This document shows, piece by piece, positions 9,148 through 17,244 of a stretch of 64,000 nucleotides of DNA. The notes beneath the pieces were generated by a model, which was not told the DNA's origin, did no database searches, and saw nothing but the letters and a program-made list of their open reading frames with translations. Position 1 is the stretch's first letter; the number at the start of each line of letters is the position of its first letter. Source of the stretch: Roseburia sp. (GTDB lineage Bacteria > Bacillota > Clostridia > Lachnospirales > Lachnospiraceae); NCBI GenBank assembly GCA_022771695.1, contig JALEKJ010000036.1:1-64000 (forward strand), in the 5' to 3' direction. The translations under genes and the position numbers were made by a program.

Positions 9148-10422
9148 TTATGCCAAAAAACGCCCCTTTTCCAGTCCTTTAGTCCCATTTTTCACATGAG
9201 AAATATGTACTTCCCCGATTCTCTTGTCACACATTTTTGTGACCGTCACGGTTAGTCCATCATTTGTAAAACAGTCGCCCTCCTTCGGTATGTATCCGAG
9301 CTGTTCCATAACCCAGCCGCTTACCGTCAACACAGCAAACTTACGCTCTATCCCTAGCTGTTCAAATACCTTTTCTATATTTGCCTTTCCGGAAACACGA
9401 TAAACTTCATCTTCCAGCAGCTCCATATCGCAAACAACCTCATCATGTTCATCCCAGATTTCTCCTACCAATTCCTCCAGAATGTCCTCCAATGTCACAA
9501 TGCCTGCTGTACCACCATACTCATCCATCACAACGGCAATATGCATCTTTTTCTGCTGGAGTTCCTTCATCAAATCATCGATTTTTTTATTTTTTGCAAC
9601 AAACAATACCGGGCGCACATAATCTTTTATCACCTTTTCTGTTCCAAAAACTACGTTATAAAAATCCTTTTGATACAGAATTCCTATAATATGATCCATA
9701 TTCTCCTCATACACCGGTAGTCTGGAATAACCTGTCTGCGCAAAAATTTCCGCTATTTTTTCCTTGGAAATATCTACCGGAATTCCCACGACATCTACAC
9801 GCGGTGTGAAGATGTCCATCGCCACCAATTCATTAAATGCAATCGCACTTCTTATTAAACTGCTCTCCTCCTTGCCGATACCGCCTCCTGCTTCCGCCTC
9901 TTCCACCAGAGTAAGCAGTTCTTCTTCTGTAATTCCTGTGTCCTCTGATATCTTAAAGATACACGACAACAGCTTCTTCCACTGACGAAACAGAAAATTA
10001 AGCGGTGTAAGCACCCGCAAAAAGACACGCAGCAATGGTGCTGAAAATTTTGCGAGCCGCTCCGGTGCTTCCTTTGAAATACTTTTGGGCGATACCTCTC
10101 CAAAAATCAATATAATAATCGTTGTCACAATCGTAGATACACTTGCCCCCATATCCTCCCCCAGCATTTTTACAAAAAGCACTGTAATCAGTGATGTTGC
10201 TGCAATATTTACGATATTATTCCCTATCAGAATCGTAGAAAGCATACTGTCATAGTTTGCGGCAATCCGAAGCACCAATGCCGCTTTTTCATCTCCTTTG
10301 TCTGCCATGTTTTTTACGCGGATGCGGTTGAGCGAAGAAAACGCTGTTTCCGTCGCCGAAAAATAAGCCGACAGCATAATACAACCTACAATCATTACAA
10401 TCGATAACGTGTCACTTTCCAT
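9148..10422 (-). CDS. CNNM/CorB-type transporter (HlyC/CorC family), DUF21 plus CBS pair plus CorC_HlyC domain
   Basis: 424 residues from the ATG at 10422, preferred because the DUF21 membrane domain then begins at once (MESDTLSIVMI); AGGAAGG lies about 11 bases upstream. An ATG at 10464 would add 14 charged residues. DUF21 spans about 5-185 (SATETAFSSLNRIR, IFGEVSPKS), a CBS pair about 200-325 (DEYGGTAGIVTLEDILEELVG), and the C-terminal CorC_HlyC domain about 340-420. The family exports or exchanges Mg2+ and possibly Co2+. It has a long leader with its own promoter, a small acidic ORF and an intrinsic terminator (10503-10695), implying regulated readthrough. Confidence 0.88.
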   Translation of the reverse strand: MESDTLSIVMIVGCIMLSAYFSATETAFSSLNRIRVKNMADKGDEKAALVLRIAANYDSMLSTILIGNNIVNIAATSLITVLFVKMLGEDMGASVSTIVTTIIILIFGEVSPKSISKEAPERLAKFSAPLLRVFLRVLTPLNFLFRQWKKLLSCIFKISEDTGITEEELLTLVEEAEAGGGIGKEESSLIRSAIAFNELVAMDIFTPRVDVVGIPVDISKEKIAEIFAQTGYSRLPVYEENMDHIIGILYQKDFYNVVFGTEKVIKDYVRPVLFVAKNKKIDDLMKELQQKKMHIAVVMDEYGGTAGIVTLEDILEELVGEIWDEHDEVVCDMELLEDEVYRVSGKANIEKVFEQLGIERKFAVLTVSGWVMEQLGYIPKEGDCFTNDGLTVTVTKMCDKRIGEVHISHVKNGTKGLEKGRFLA

Positions 10423-10502
10423 AAATTTAAAAACCTTCCTTTTCTTTTCATAGCTGTTTTGCATGAGCCTATGCCTGCCAAAATACCTGATTCAGGAAAA
10501 CA

Positions 10503-10543
10503 CAAAAAGGCATAGCCACGCTTAAAAAAGCGCAACTATGCCT
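10503..10543 (-). terminator. intrinsic terminator in the leader of the CNNM-type gene (attenuator candidate)
   Basis: On the minus strand GGCATAG-TT-GCGCTT, a T-rich loop, then AAGCG-TGG-CTATGCC followed by TTTTT. It lies about 120 bases downstream of a promoter and about 80 bases upstream of the transporter start. A terminator inside a leader normally means conditional termination. Its 5' arm begins 3 bases after the stop of the 21-codon ORF. Confidence 0.75.
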
Positions 10544-10546
10544 CTG

Positions 10547-10612
10547 TCACCTTTCACAATTCACTATCTGATTATGGTAAGGATTCGCGTCCCCATCCTC
10601 ATTTTCTGACAT
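10547..10612 (-). CDS. putative 21-residue acidic leader peptide of the CNNM-type gene
   Basis: ATG at 10612 with GGAGG 6 bases upstream; stop TGA at 10547. The N-terminal part reads MSENEDGD, five acidic residues... more exactly four (E3, E5, D6, D8) within the first eight, and a Pro follows at residue 11. A ribosome at the stop codon would cover the 5' arm of the terminator, so translation to the end should favour readthrough. Acidic or Pro-rich leader peptides that respond to Mg2+ by ribosome destabilisation are known for enterobacterial mgtL; similarity here is only in character, not sequence. That the ORF is translated is an inference from its ribosome binding site and placement. Confidence 0.5.
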   Translation of the reverse strand: MSENEDGDANPYHNQIVNCER

Positions 10613-10666
10613 CTGTCTCCTCCATCATTTGGCACTAACACTCATGCTATCAATCATTGCATCCCT

Positions 10667-10695
10667 ATTGTAGCAAGTGTTCTTTCCCCACACAA
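10667..10695 (-). promoter_or_regulatory. sigma-A promoter for the CNNM leader
   Basis: On the minus strand TTGTGT (10690-10695), 17 bases, TACAAT (10667-10672). It predicts a transcript start near 10660, about 50 bases before the small leader ORF. Confidence 0.65.
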
Positions 10696-10777
10696 TATCC
10701 TCTGCGAAACCCGAACGCTTTCTTTACCTTTTCTTCTGCTATACTTGTTGCAGCACAGAATAGAAAGGAGACAACCT

Positions 10778-10912
10778 ATGAGCACTGCAGAATATGTATT
10801 TGCCGTAATCGGCATCTTGGTCATCATCGGGGGGTTTGCTTATGGCATCTATGACACATACTTTCAGGAAAAGGACTCATCCTCCAAAGGATCTGACAGC
10901 AGATGGCACTAG
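10778..10912 (+). CDS. small single-pass membrane protein, 44 residues
   Basis: ATG at 10778 with AAAGGAG 7 bases upstream; stop TAG at 10910-10912. Residues 6-25 form one hydrophobic helix (YVFAVIGILVIIGGFAYGIY). The tail from 26 is polar and charged (DTYFQEKDSSSKGSD). A TATACT -10-like box is at 10740-10745. Its stop overlaps the stop of the convergent response regulator gene by three bases. Not recognised; it may be a small regulatory or complex-stabilising membrane peptide. Support is the strong ribosome binding site plus a coherent membrane segment. Confidence 0.6.
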   Translation: MSTAEYVFAVIGILVIIGGFAYGIYDTYFQEKDSSSKGSDSRWH

Positions 10913-11628
10913 CTTACAGAAGCCGTCCGGCTTTCCTGCATACGATATCCCACTCTCGGAATCGTAATAATATAGTTCGGCTCCATTGGAACCTTCTCAA
11001 TCTTTTTACGGATATTGGTCATATTCACACGCAAAATACGGCTACTACTGCTGGCATATGGACCCCATATCTTTTCTAACAGCATCTGATATGTCACCAC
11101 TGCACCTGCGTTAAGTGCAAGGCACTCTAATATCCGGTATTCCACGGGCGAGAAATGCACTTCCTCACCAGACAATATAACTTGCCGCTTGGAGAAATCA
11201 ATCTTCAAGTCGCCTGCCTCATAGCATGCACCTTGCCCGCTCGGAATACGTCTGCGAAGCGCCGCATAAACCCGCGCGGCAAGCTCCTGCTCATGAAACG
11301 GCTTGACAATGTAATCGTCGGCTCCCGTATACAGTACATTTACCTTATCCACATAACCGCTCTGCTCTGAGAGTACAAGAATTGGGCAGTCCGTCCACTC
11401 TCTGAACCATCGGATTAGTTCTATCCCATCCATATCGGAAAGCGCTGTATCCATCAGAATCAGATCCGGGCAGATACTGGTGCTCATCTCCATTCCCTGT
11501 CGTCCGCTTTTTGAGGTATAGATTCGATAATTCTCCTTCGCAAGTACTCTGCGAATCAGGTAAAATATACTCTCATCTTCGTCAATCAGTAAAATCTTTA
11601 CCCTGTCACCTATTTTATTTTTTTCCAC
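10909..11628 (-). CDS. OmpR/PhoB-family response regulator, orphan
   Basis: 239 residues from the GTG at 11628, chosen because AGGAGG lies 7 bases before it; an upstream ATG at 11655 precedes that site. Receiver domain about 8-120: acidic pocket DEDE, phospho-acceptor Asp in LILMDTALSD, Lys in DDYIVKPFHEQE. Winged-helix DNA-binding domain about 135-232 (FSPVEYRILECLALNAGAVV, with PRVGYRM). It most resembles KdpE/ArlR-type regulators. No histidine kinase adjoins it. The gene before it (11664-12089) encodes a small membrane protein on the same transcript, so an unconventional partner or a distant kinase is possible. Confidence 0.88.
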   Translation of the reverse strand: MEKNKIGDRVKILLIDEDESIFYLIRRVLAKENYRIYTSKSGRQGMEMSTSICPDLILMDTALSDMDGIELIRWFREWTDCPILVLSEQSGYVDKVNVLYTGADDYIVKPFHEQELAARVYAALRRRIPSGQGACYEAGDLKIDFSKRQVILSGEEVHFSPVEYRILECLALNAGAVVTYQMLLEKIWGPYASSSSRILRVNMTNIRKKIEKVPMEPNYIITIPRVGYRMQESRTASVS

Positions 11629-11663
11629 AAAAATGCCTCCTGTTATTACAAACACATCAATTA

Positions 11664-12089
11664 CTATGTATACAGAAGGACATTTCCTTTCGCTCCGTCA
11701 ATCTGGTGAATATAAATAATATTCTCCCACAAATCAATCATGCGACAGCCAAAGCGCCGGATTGTTATGCGATACACCACCCATATTGCGCAGAGTAACA
11801 TGCACACTACCGCAAGAAAACGAATCGGCATCACGCGCGTCGTCTTCTGCTCGCGCGTCACAGCCTCGTCCAACATACTCTTTGCGGCTGTAATCCTCGT
11901 TCCCCGGTCAGGTATTTCTCCGGTACCCGCAATCCTGTTATCTACAACATCCGTTGCACACTGTTCTGCACTAAGTGTCTCAACCACCGTATTCACCGGC
12001 AATTTCTCCTGTGTCGCACCAAAAAAGGACAGCAGAACCACGGCTATCATGATACCAATCATCTTCTTGCAATTTCTGATATCCGTCAT
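11664..12089 (-). CDS. hypothetical two-pass membrane protein upstream of the response regulator
   Basis: 141 residues from the ATG at 12089 (GGTGG 5 bases upstream); GTG codons at 12101 and 12098 are alternatives. An N-terminal hydrophobic helix (about 10-26, KMIGIMIAVVLLSFFG) is followed by a roughly 60-residue polar region, probably outside the cell, a second helix (about 88-107, FLAVVCMLLCAIWVVYRI) and a short cytoplasmic tail. No known domain recognised. It ends 35 bases before the response regulator start, so the two are likely cotranscribed. It could act as a sensor or accessory for that orphan regulator, but this is only contextual. Confidence 0.6.
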   Translation of the reverse strand: MTDIRNCKKMIGIMIAVVLLSFFGATQEKLPVNTVVETLSAEQCATDVVDNRIAGTGEIPDRGTRITAAKSMLDEAVTREQKTTRVMPIRFLAVVCMLLCAIWVVYRITIRRFGCRMIDLWENIIYIHQIDGAKGNVLLYT

Positions 12090-12145
12090 AGATTCCACCA
12101 CCCTTTCTTCATTATGAGTATTTTAACACAGCTTTAGCAGTTTTC

Positions 12146-13078
12146 CTACTTCAAAAGATAAATAAAATATCCTATATAGCCAAGCAACATCAAAGCCCCT
12201 CCGCCTCTCGTAAGTTTCTGACCATAAATCACACAGGAAAAAAGCAAAGCGCCGGCTGCGATTGCCACCAATGTATCGATGACGAAGCCGGATGCAAAAG
12301 TAACCGGTGTAATCAGCGCTGTCGTACCGACTACAAAAAGAATGTTAAAAATATTACTTCCTACAATATTCCCAATCGCTATATCGGCTTTTCCCTTGAT
12401 TGCCGCGGAGACTGACGTAAATAATTCCGGCAGAGATGTTCCAAGCGCAACAATTGTAAGACCGATAAATCGCTCACTCAATCCTACATACTGTGCAATC
12501 GCAGTTGCTGCATCGACGGTCACATCACTGCCCCATACAATCAAAACCAAACCGACAGCGGCGCCCCCAATCAGCTTCCAAATTGGCTGTTTCTGTGCGT
12601 CCTCCTGCACTTCCTCCTTATTCTTCTTTGCCATCACAAACAGATAGCTAAGATAAAAGATAAATGCCAGCCAAAGTATGATTCCCTCACTAAACCCTAT
12701 CTCATTTCCGGTATATCCAAGCAGCAAAAGCAGACCCGTAATCAGAAGCATATATGGTATCTCATAACGAATCGTCGATTTTGCCACTACTATCGGGACA
12801 ATTACTGATGTAATGCCAAGAATAATTAAGATATTTAAGATATTGCTTCCTATTACATTTCCGATTGTGATATCTGCGCTTCCTTTTAACGCCGCAGTGA
12901 TACTGACTGCCGCCTCCGGTGCGCTCGTCCCCATTGCAACAATCGTAAGACCGATGACAAGCTGTGGTACGCCGAAACGGTCTGCGATTCCGGCAGACCC
13001 GTCTACAAACCAGTCTGCGCCCTTTACCAGCATTACAAATCCCACTGCCAACAACAAAAACTGAATCAACAATTCCAT
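12146..13078 (-). CDS. CaCA-family calcium/sodium (cation) antiporter, under Mn riboswitch control
   Basis: 310 residues from the ATG at 13078 (GGAGG 7 bases upstream). Two homologous halves, each with five hydrophobic segments and an alpha repeat: GTSAPEAAVSITA...IGNVIGSNILNI and GTSLPELFTSVSA...IGNIVGSNIFNI. These are the YrbG-type ion-binding motifs. The family exchanges Ca2+ for Na+ or H+. Because the leader is a yybP-ykoY manganese-sensing riboswitch, export of Mn2+, alone or with Ca2+, is a plausible role here (inference). A reading frame extends upstream to 13225 but it runs through the riboswitch and has no ribosome binding site. Confidence 0.9.
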   Translation of the reverse strand: MELLIQFLLLAVGFVMLVKGADWFVDGSAGIADRFGVPQLVIGLTIVAMGTSAPEAAVSITAALKGSADITIGNVIGSNILNILIILGITSVIVPIVVAKSTIRYEIPYMLLITGLLLLLGYTGNEIGFSEGIILWLAFIFYLSYLFVMAKKNKEEVQEDAQKQPIWKLIGGAAVGLVLIVWGSDVTVDAATAIAQYVGLSERFIGLTIVALGTSLPELFTSVSAAIKGKADIAIGNIVGSNIFNILFVVGTTALITPVTFASGFVIDTLVAIAAGALLFSCVIYGQKLTRGGGALMLLGYIGYFIYLLK

Positions 13079-13081
13079 TTT

Positions 13082-13140
13082 TCTTCCTCCGTTCCTTCCG
13101 CCACGGAGGAAATAAAAAAAGACCTCCGCCGCAATCATCA
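13082..13140 (-). promoter_or_regulatory. expression platform of the Mn riboswitch: competing anti-SD hairpins
   Basis: On the minus strand GGCGGAGG is followed by a T-rich loop and CCTCCGTGGCGG, then the Shine-Dalgarno CGGAGG. CCTCCG can pair either with the upstream CGGAGG or with the Shine-Dalgarno itself. This predicts translational control, with the poly-T also allowing termination. The pairing is seen; the switching is inferred. Confidence 0.55.
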
Positions 13141-13149
13141 TTCGAAATT

Positions 13150-13258
13150 GCAACAAAAGTCTCGCTGTTTCGTTACGAGCCGGATTCCGGTGCAATCCCG
13201 GAATCGTACTGACGGCTTCGCACACATCCTTACAGATGCCAACTACTCCCTTTTCTTC
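13150..13258 (-). ncRNA. yybP-ykoY (manganese) riboswitch aptamer
   Basis: On the minus strand the consensus blocks occur in order: AAAAGGGAGTAG, then CCGTCAGTACG, a stem CCGGGATTGCACCGG, CCGGCTCGTAACG and AGCGAGACTTTT. The last closes P1 against the first. This matches the Mn2+-sensing yybP-ykoY class, which turns on exporters when Mn2+ is high. It lies directly upstream of the CaCA transporter gene. Confidence 0.88.
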
Positions 13259-13321
13259 AATATACAGATTTTTTCACAAAAATGCAATCATTCGTTAAAA
13301 CCTTAGCATATTCTTAGCACT

Positions 13322-14725
13322 TTACTTTCTGCGTTTTTCTTCCAGTATTGCCACGTTCTTCTCAACAATTTTCTTGTTTAGCGGATACACGAACCAGAGT
13401 AGGATTGCCACTGCAAAAAATCCGATTGCAGGTATGATGGTTGCAGTTGCGTAAAGTCCTGACAGCACACCTGCGGTCTGTACCGTAGCAGCCGACTCAT
13501 ATCCGATAATCTCTAACGCCCAGCCTCCAATGCCACCCGCCAACGCCTGACCAACTTTTCTTGCAAACGAATAGACCGCATAGACAGTACCATCTTCTCT
13601 GTGTCCGACTTTTACCTCCTGATCATCAATGACATCCGTGATATTTGCCCAGATAACTGTATTGAAAAAGCCCATACCCAAATACCCCAAAATTGAGAGC
13701 AGCAGAAACAGCCACATATTTCGAATTCTTAAAAAGTACATCAGTGTAAACACCACACCCGAGAAGAGCATTCCAACCACAGACGCTTCCTTTTTTCCGA
13801 ATTTTCTGGAAATCGGCACACTGAGCGGCGCAACAATTACAAGCATTACCAGCGTGGACAGTAAGGTAAAAACAGAAATTCCTTTTGCATTTCCAAAGTA
13901 ATCCGGATAAATGTAATTATTCATCGTGTTAATTAAAAGTTGGCTCAGCAAAAGGAATACTGCTGCTCCAATAATGCCAAGCAACGCCCTGCTTTTTCCG
14001 ATTGCCCGAAACGTTGCCAATAATGTCAGTTCCTCGGCATCCGGATCCTTCGTCACCGGAACACGTTCACTCGTCAATCGGTAACATATCAGATAACAAA
14101 TGATTGCCAGTACAGAAAACACGCCTGCAATGATCGTAAACGTTGCTCCGCCACGCACAACCTGATTACCGTTTACATCCGTCGCATACAAAAAGATAGG
14201 AGTACCGACTCCGATAACAAGCCCCGCCAATGTTGCTCCGACAGAGCGGAATGTAGACAGCGAGGTCCTCTCGTTTGGATCTGCGGTAATTGCAGATGCC
14301 ATGGAGCCATACGGAATATTGATAGATGTGTAAAATATACTGCCCCATAGCAGATATGTCACATACATATACACAATGCGCCAGCCCATCGGCACACCCG
14401 CCACCGCCGTCTGATACATAAGAAAGCTTGACAACGCTACCGGTCCGCACATACGTCTAATCCAGCAGCGAAATTTTCCGTCCTTTGCCGGAGGCATTGC
14501 GTCCACGATGCGCCCCATTGTCACATCGGTAAAAGCATCCACAAAACGGGCTACAAGAAATAAGGTGCCGACCATTCCGCCGCTGATTCCAAGCACTTTT
14601 GTATAAAATACCATCAAAAAAGAGCTTGCGAAGATAAAGGTAAAGTCATTGCCGAAATCGCCAAACATATACCCTATTTTATCCCGCAAGCCAAAAGGTC
14701 TGATTGTGTTATGATTACTCTGCAT
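13322..14725 (-). CDS. GPH-family (glycoside-pentoside-hexuronide) cation symporter
   Basis: 467 residues, 12 hydrophobic segments, MelB/LacS-like MFS fold. Family signatures: GYMFGDFGNDFTFIF at the start, ARFVDAFTDVTMGRIVD between helices 2 and 3, and DPNERTSLSTFR in loop 4-5. It imports a sugar or glycoside with Na+ or H+; the substrate cannot be told. GGAGG lies 7 bases before the ATG. No hydrolase gene is adjacent. It is followed on the minus strand by the CaCA leader region and preceded by the two diguanylate cyclase genes (64-base gap), possibly one transcript. Confidence 0.88.
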   Translation of the reverse strand: MQSNHNTIRPFGLRDKIGYMFGDFGNDFTFIFASSFLMVFYTKVLGISGGMVGTLFLVARFVDAFTDVTMGRIVDAMPPAKDGKFRCWIRRMCGPVALSSFLMYQTAVAGVPMGWRIVYMYVTYLLWGSIFYTSINIPYGSMASAITADPNERTSLSTFRSVGATLAGLVIGVGTPIFLYATDVNGNQVVRGGATFTIIAGVFSVLAIICYLICYRLTSERVPVTKDPDAEELTLLATFRAIGKSRALLGIIGAAVFLLLSQLLINTMNNYIYPDYFGNAKGISVFTLLSTLVMLVIVAPLSVPISRKFGKKEASVVGMLFSGVVFTLMYFLRIRNMWLFLLLSILGYLGMGFFNTVIWANITDVIDDQEVKVGHREDGTVYAVYSFARKVGQALAGGIGGWALEIIGYESAATVQTAGVLSGLYATATIIPAIGFFAVAILLWFVYPLNKKIVEKNVAILEEKRRK

Positions 14726-14788
14726 ACAAATCCTCCATATCTACGTTGCCTTATCCCGGCACTACCAGTAGTATGGCTGATTTCACCG

Positions 14789-15928
14789 CTATCTATTCTT
14801 CTTTTTCTCTTCATACATGCGCATATCCGCTAAATTCAAAAGTTCCCTGACTGTTTTCATAGGGACCTCACCATATCTTGCGCATCCGACACTGATAGAA
14901 ATTTTCCAGGGGCTTCCTTCTCCCCAATTCATTTTCGCAATTCCGTCCCGTAAGACGTGGATAGACTCTTCGACTTCCTTGTTTGTCTTTCCCTTTAGGA
15001 TAATCACAAACTCATCCCCGCCATATCTCGCCAGAAACGATCTGGTATTACCAAATACCTTTTTTAGCTGATCTGCTACAAGCTTTAGTACATGGTCACC
15101 TGTCACATGACCAAACATATCATTAATTTTCTTAAAGTGATTCACATCCAGCAACAACAAATGACAGGAATCGCCAGCCCAATTTTGTTCCTCTAACTCC
15201 AGCAGATACTGGTCTAACCGTCTTCGATTGTTAAGACCGGTCAATGCATCTCGTGTTACCTGACGTTGCTGCACATTGATATATACCATGAGCATAGATG
15301 CTGCCGTGAACGGAAACAACAGTTCCAACCCGTAAAATACCACCTGAAGCAGACCTCCACCCATAGGAAGAATCGCAAAACATGCAAGCAATCGGCATTC
15401 ACTTCGCCGTTCGTCCTGCTCTTCTTTCCGCCAGTGGTACAATGCCCTCAACGATGCCAACAGCACATAACCGGTTGTTATTATTGTATGAAGCAGGAAT
15501 CCTTTACCTCTGACGTAAAAATTTTGTTCATCAATATAGAAAATCAGTTTTGTCCACGGATTACTAATCAAAACTGCCAGGAAAATAATTAACGGCACAG
15601 CCGGTCCGAGCACACGGATTCCGCGTTGCCCAATTCCGTTATCCAGCACGTCGCATACATAAAGGTACCAAAGATAGGCCATGAACTCAAGCAATGCAAA
15701 ATACGCGGTGTTAAAGCCCCATAACAATGTATACGCGCCCCGAAACTGCTGCCCATTCAGCATCCATCCTGCCATATTAGTCAACATAATCGTGGCAAGG
15801 AGTACCATCATAAAACGCAGTGCGCGGCTGCGCCAGGAGTATGTGAGCGTACGCCCTGTGTTTATGCGCATGATAATCAATGCCAAAACCGGTATTAAAT
15901 TAATCTGTAAATAAGTAACCGCATCCAC
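14789..15928 (-). CDS. membrane diguanylate cyclase (second of a tandem pair)
   Basis: 379 residues from the GTG at 15928, which follows AGAGGGGG and aligns with the start of the paralogue upstream; a TTG at 15949 overlapping the previous stop is an alternative. The N-terminal half (about 1-205) has six or seven hydrophobic helices. The C-terminal GGDEF domain (about 215-375) carries intact ARYGGDEFVIIL, LLLDVNHFKKIND and the DALTGLNNRR start. It makes c-di-GMP from two GTP. No RxxD inhibitory site is present five residues before GGDEF, so product inhibition by that route is not expected. The membrane part probably senses an unknown signal. Confidence 0.9.
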   Translation of the reverse strand: MDAVTYLQINLIPVLALIIMRINTGRTLTYSWRSRALRFMMVLLATIMLTNMAGWMLNGQQFRGAYTLLWGFNTAYFALLEFMAYLWYLYVCDVLDNGIGQRGIRVLGPAVPLIIFLAVLISNPWTKLIFYIDEQNFYVRGKGFLLHTIITTGYVLLASLRALYHWRKEEQDERRSECRLLACFAILPMGGGLLQVVFYGLELLFPFTAASMLMVYINVQQRQVTRDALTGLNNRRRLDQYLLELEEQNWAGDSCHLLLLDVNHFKKINDMFGHVTGDHVLKLVADQLKKVFGNTRSFLARYGGDEFVIILKGKTNKEVEESIHVLRDGIAKMNWGEGSPWKISISVGCARYGEVPMKTVRELLNLADMRMYEEKKKNR

Positions 15929-15945
15929 TGGTGCCGCCCCCTCTG

Positions 15946-17103
15946 TCAAGCATGTTTCGATGCTTCGTTTTTCTTACGCGCTTTTTCAGAATACATCCGC
16001 TCGTCTGCCTTTTTCACAAGTTCCTCCGGATTATCTGCCTCATCCCACATCGCATATCCGATGCTGAACGATAACTTATATGCTTTTCCCTCTTCTTTAT
16101 TAAAACGCTCTACCTCATCTTCCACTGCTGCAATCGCTATACGAGCCTCATCACCGTCTGCCCACTCCCCAATCACTGCGAACTCATCACCGCCATACCG
16201 TGCCAGAAATGATTTCTCCTTCCCTAATGTTCGCCGCAAGATATCCGCCGTCTCCCAAAGAGCCTCATCCCCCACAATATGTCCCAGATTATCATTGATT
16301 TTCTTAAAATCATTCACATCCAGCATAAACATTCCCCAATTACTGCCGTTTGCCTGCTCTGCTTTCTTCACAACCTGTTGATCAAATTCCCTGCGATTAT
16401 TGAGTCCGGTGAGTTCATCGGTTGTAATCTGGCGATTTTGTGTGTTCAGATAAATAAAAAGAAGAGTCAAGGATAAGCATGGGGCACCGACCCACCAATC
16501 ATGGAAAAAGTACTGTAATGTTAGTCCGACCAACGGCGGAATGCCACATCCCAACAAGTAATAGCATTCTGCTCTCCGCTCCGCCGATGCCTCCCGTCTG
16601 CAAGTTTGAAGAATCACCAGCATACTCGCCAAAAGCAGTGCAACACTTACAAAATAAAGCAGATAGTGGCACTTTCCCGTCTGGTATCTGTTGTCTTCTG
16701 TAATAAAAAACAATAAGTGCGTCCATGGAGTTGCCACAACAAATATTCCGAAAAGTATATTCAGCCCACATAAATACTTTGTAACGCGGCTTACATACGC
16801 TTTTGATTCCCAAATCTTAAGGCGAGAGCTTACATAGATAAGCCAAGTGCTTGCAACTACTGCGATACTCATCGTGTAAATCATGTAAGAAACCCACAAG
16901 CCTGTATTGGCGTTGTTTCCGGGAGTTCCTTCCAGCCCATAGCCTATGATTCCCGATACAACAAGTCCCAAAGTCAGAAGTGTCAGTATATCAAACAGAA
17001 TCTTATCCGGAGCCTTTGATACTTTCTTGTGATTGTTTGCATATATAATGAGGAGCATAACCATAGGAAATAAATTAATACTCACATGTGTTAACATATC
17101 CAT
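15946..17103 (-). CDS. membrane diguanylate cyclase (first of a tandem pair)
   Basis: 385 residues from the ATG at 17103 (GGGAGG 7 bases upstream); an in-frame ATG at 17157 lacks a ribosome binding site. Architecture matches its downstream neighbour: multi-helix membrane domain (MDMLTHVSINLFPMV start) then GGDEF (ARYGGDEFAVIG, FMLDVNDFKKINDNLGH). The catalytic signature is intact and the RxxD I-site is absent. The two proteins share length, layout and similar loop sequences (WTHLLFFI versus WTKLIFYI), pointing to tandem duplication. The genes are 17 bases apart and cotranscribed. Confidence 0.9.
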   Translation of the reverse strand: MDMLTHVSINLFPMVMLLIIYANNHKKVSKAPDKILFDILTLLTLGLVVSGIIGYGLEGTPGNNANTGLWVSYMIYTMSIAVVASTWLIYVSSRLKIWESKAYVSRVTKYLCGLNILFGIFVVATPWTHLLFFITEDNRYQTGKCHYLLYFVSVALLLASMLVILQTCRREASAERRAECYYLLGCGIPPLVGLTLQYFFHDWWVGAPCLSLTLLFIYLNTQNRQITTDELTGLNNRREFDQQVVKKAEQANGSNWGMFMLDVNDFKKINDNLGHIVGDEALWETADILRRTLGKEKSFLARYGGDEFAVIGEWADGDEARIAIAAVEDEVERFNKEEGKAYKLSFSIGYAMWDEADNPEELVKKADERMYSEKARKKNEASKHA

Positions 17104-17199
17104 CCCTACTCCTCCCTTCGCACAAAAGATATCCAGTAATATTATAGCATTTTCCACATATTGTTGTCAGCAGATTCCTGCAAATTTCGACATTTTTGC

Positions 17200-17230
17200 A
17201 CAAAAAGAGCAGGATACTTTTCCTGCTCTT
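17200..17230 (-). terminator. intrinsic terminator of the leuA-araC gene
   Basis: On the minus strand AAGAGCAGGA, a short loop, TCCTGCTCTT followed by TTTG, starting 15 bases after the stop at 17245. Confidence 0.75.
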
Positions 17231-17244
17231 CTATCGGTAAGTAT

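Noticed and set aside
10547..10695. M-box or yybP-ykoY riboswitch upstream of the CNNM-type gene
   Set aside because: None of the conserved blocks of either class appear; the segment is better explained by a small ORF followed by a terminator.
13079..13225. N-terminal extension of the CaCA exporter
   Set aside because: The open frame runs through the riboswitch and has no ribosome binding site; the ATG at 13078 has one and starts the family's usual N-terminus.
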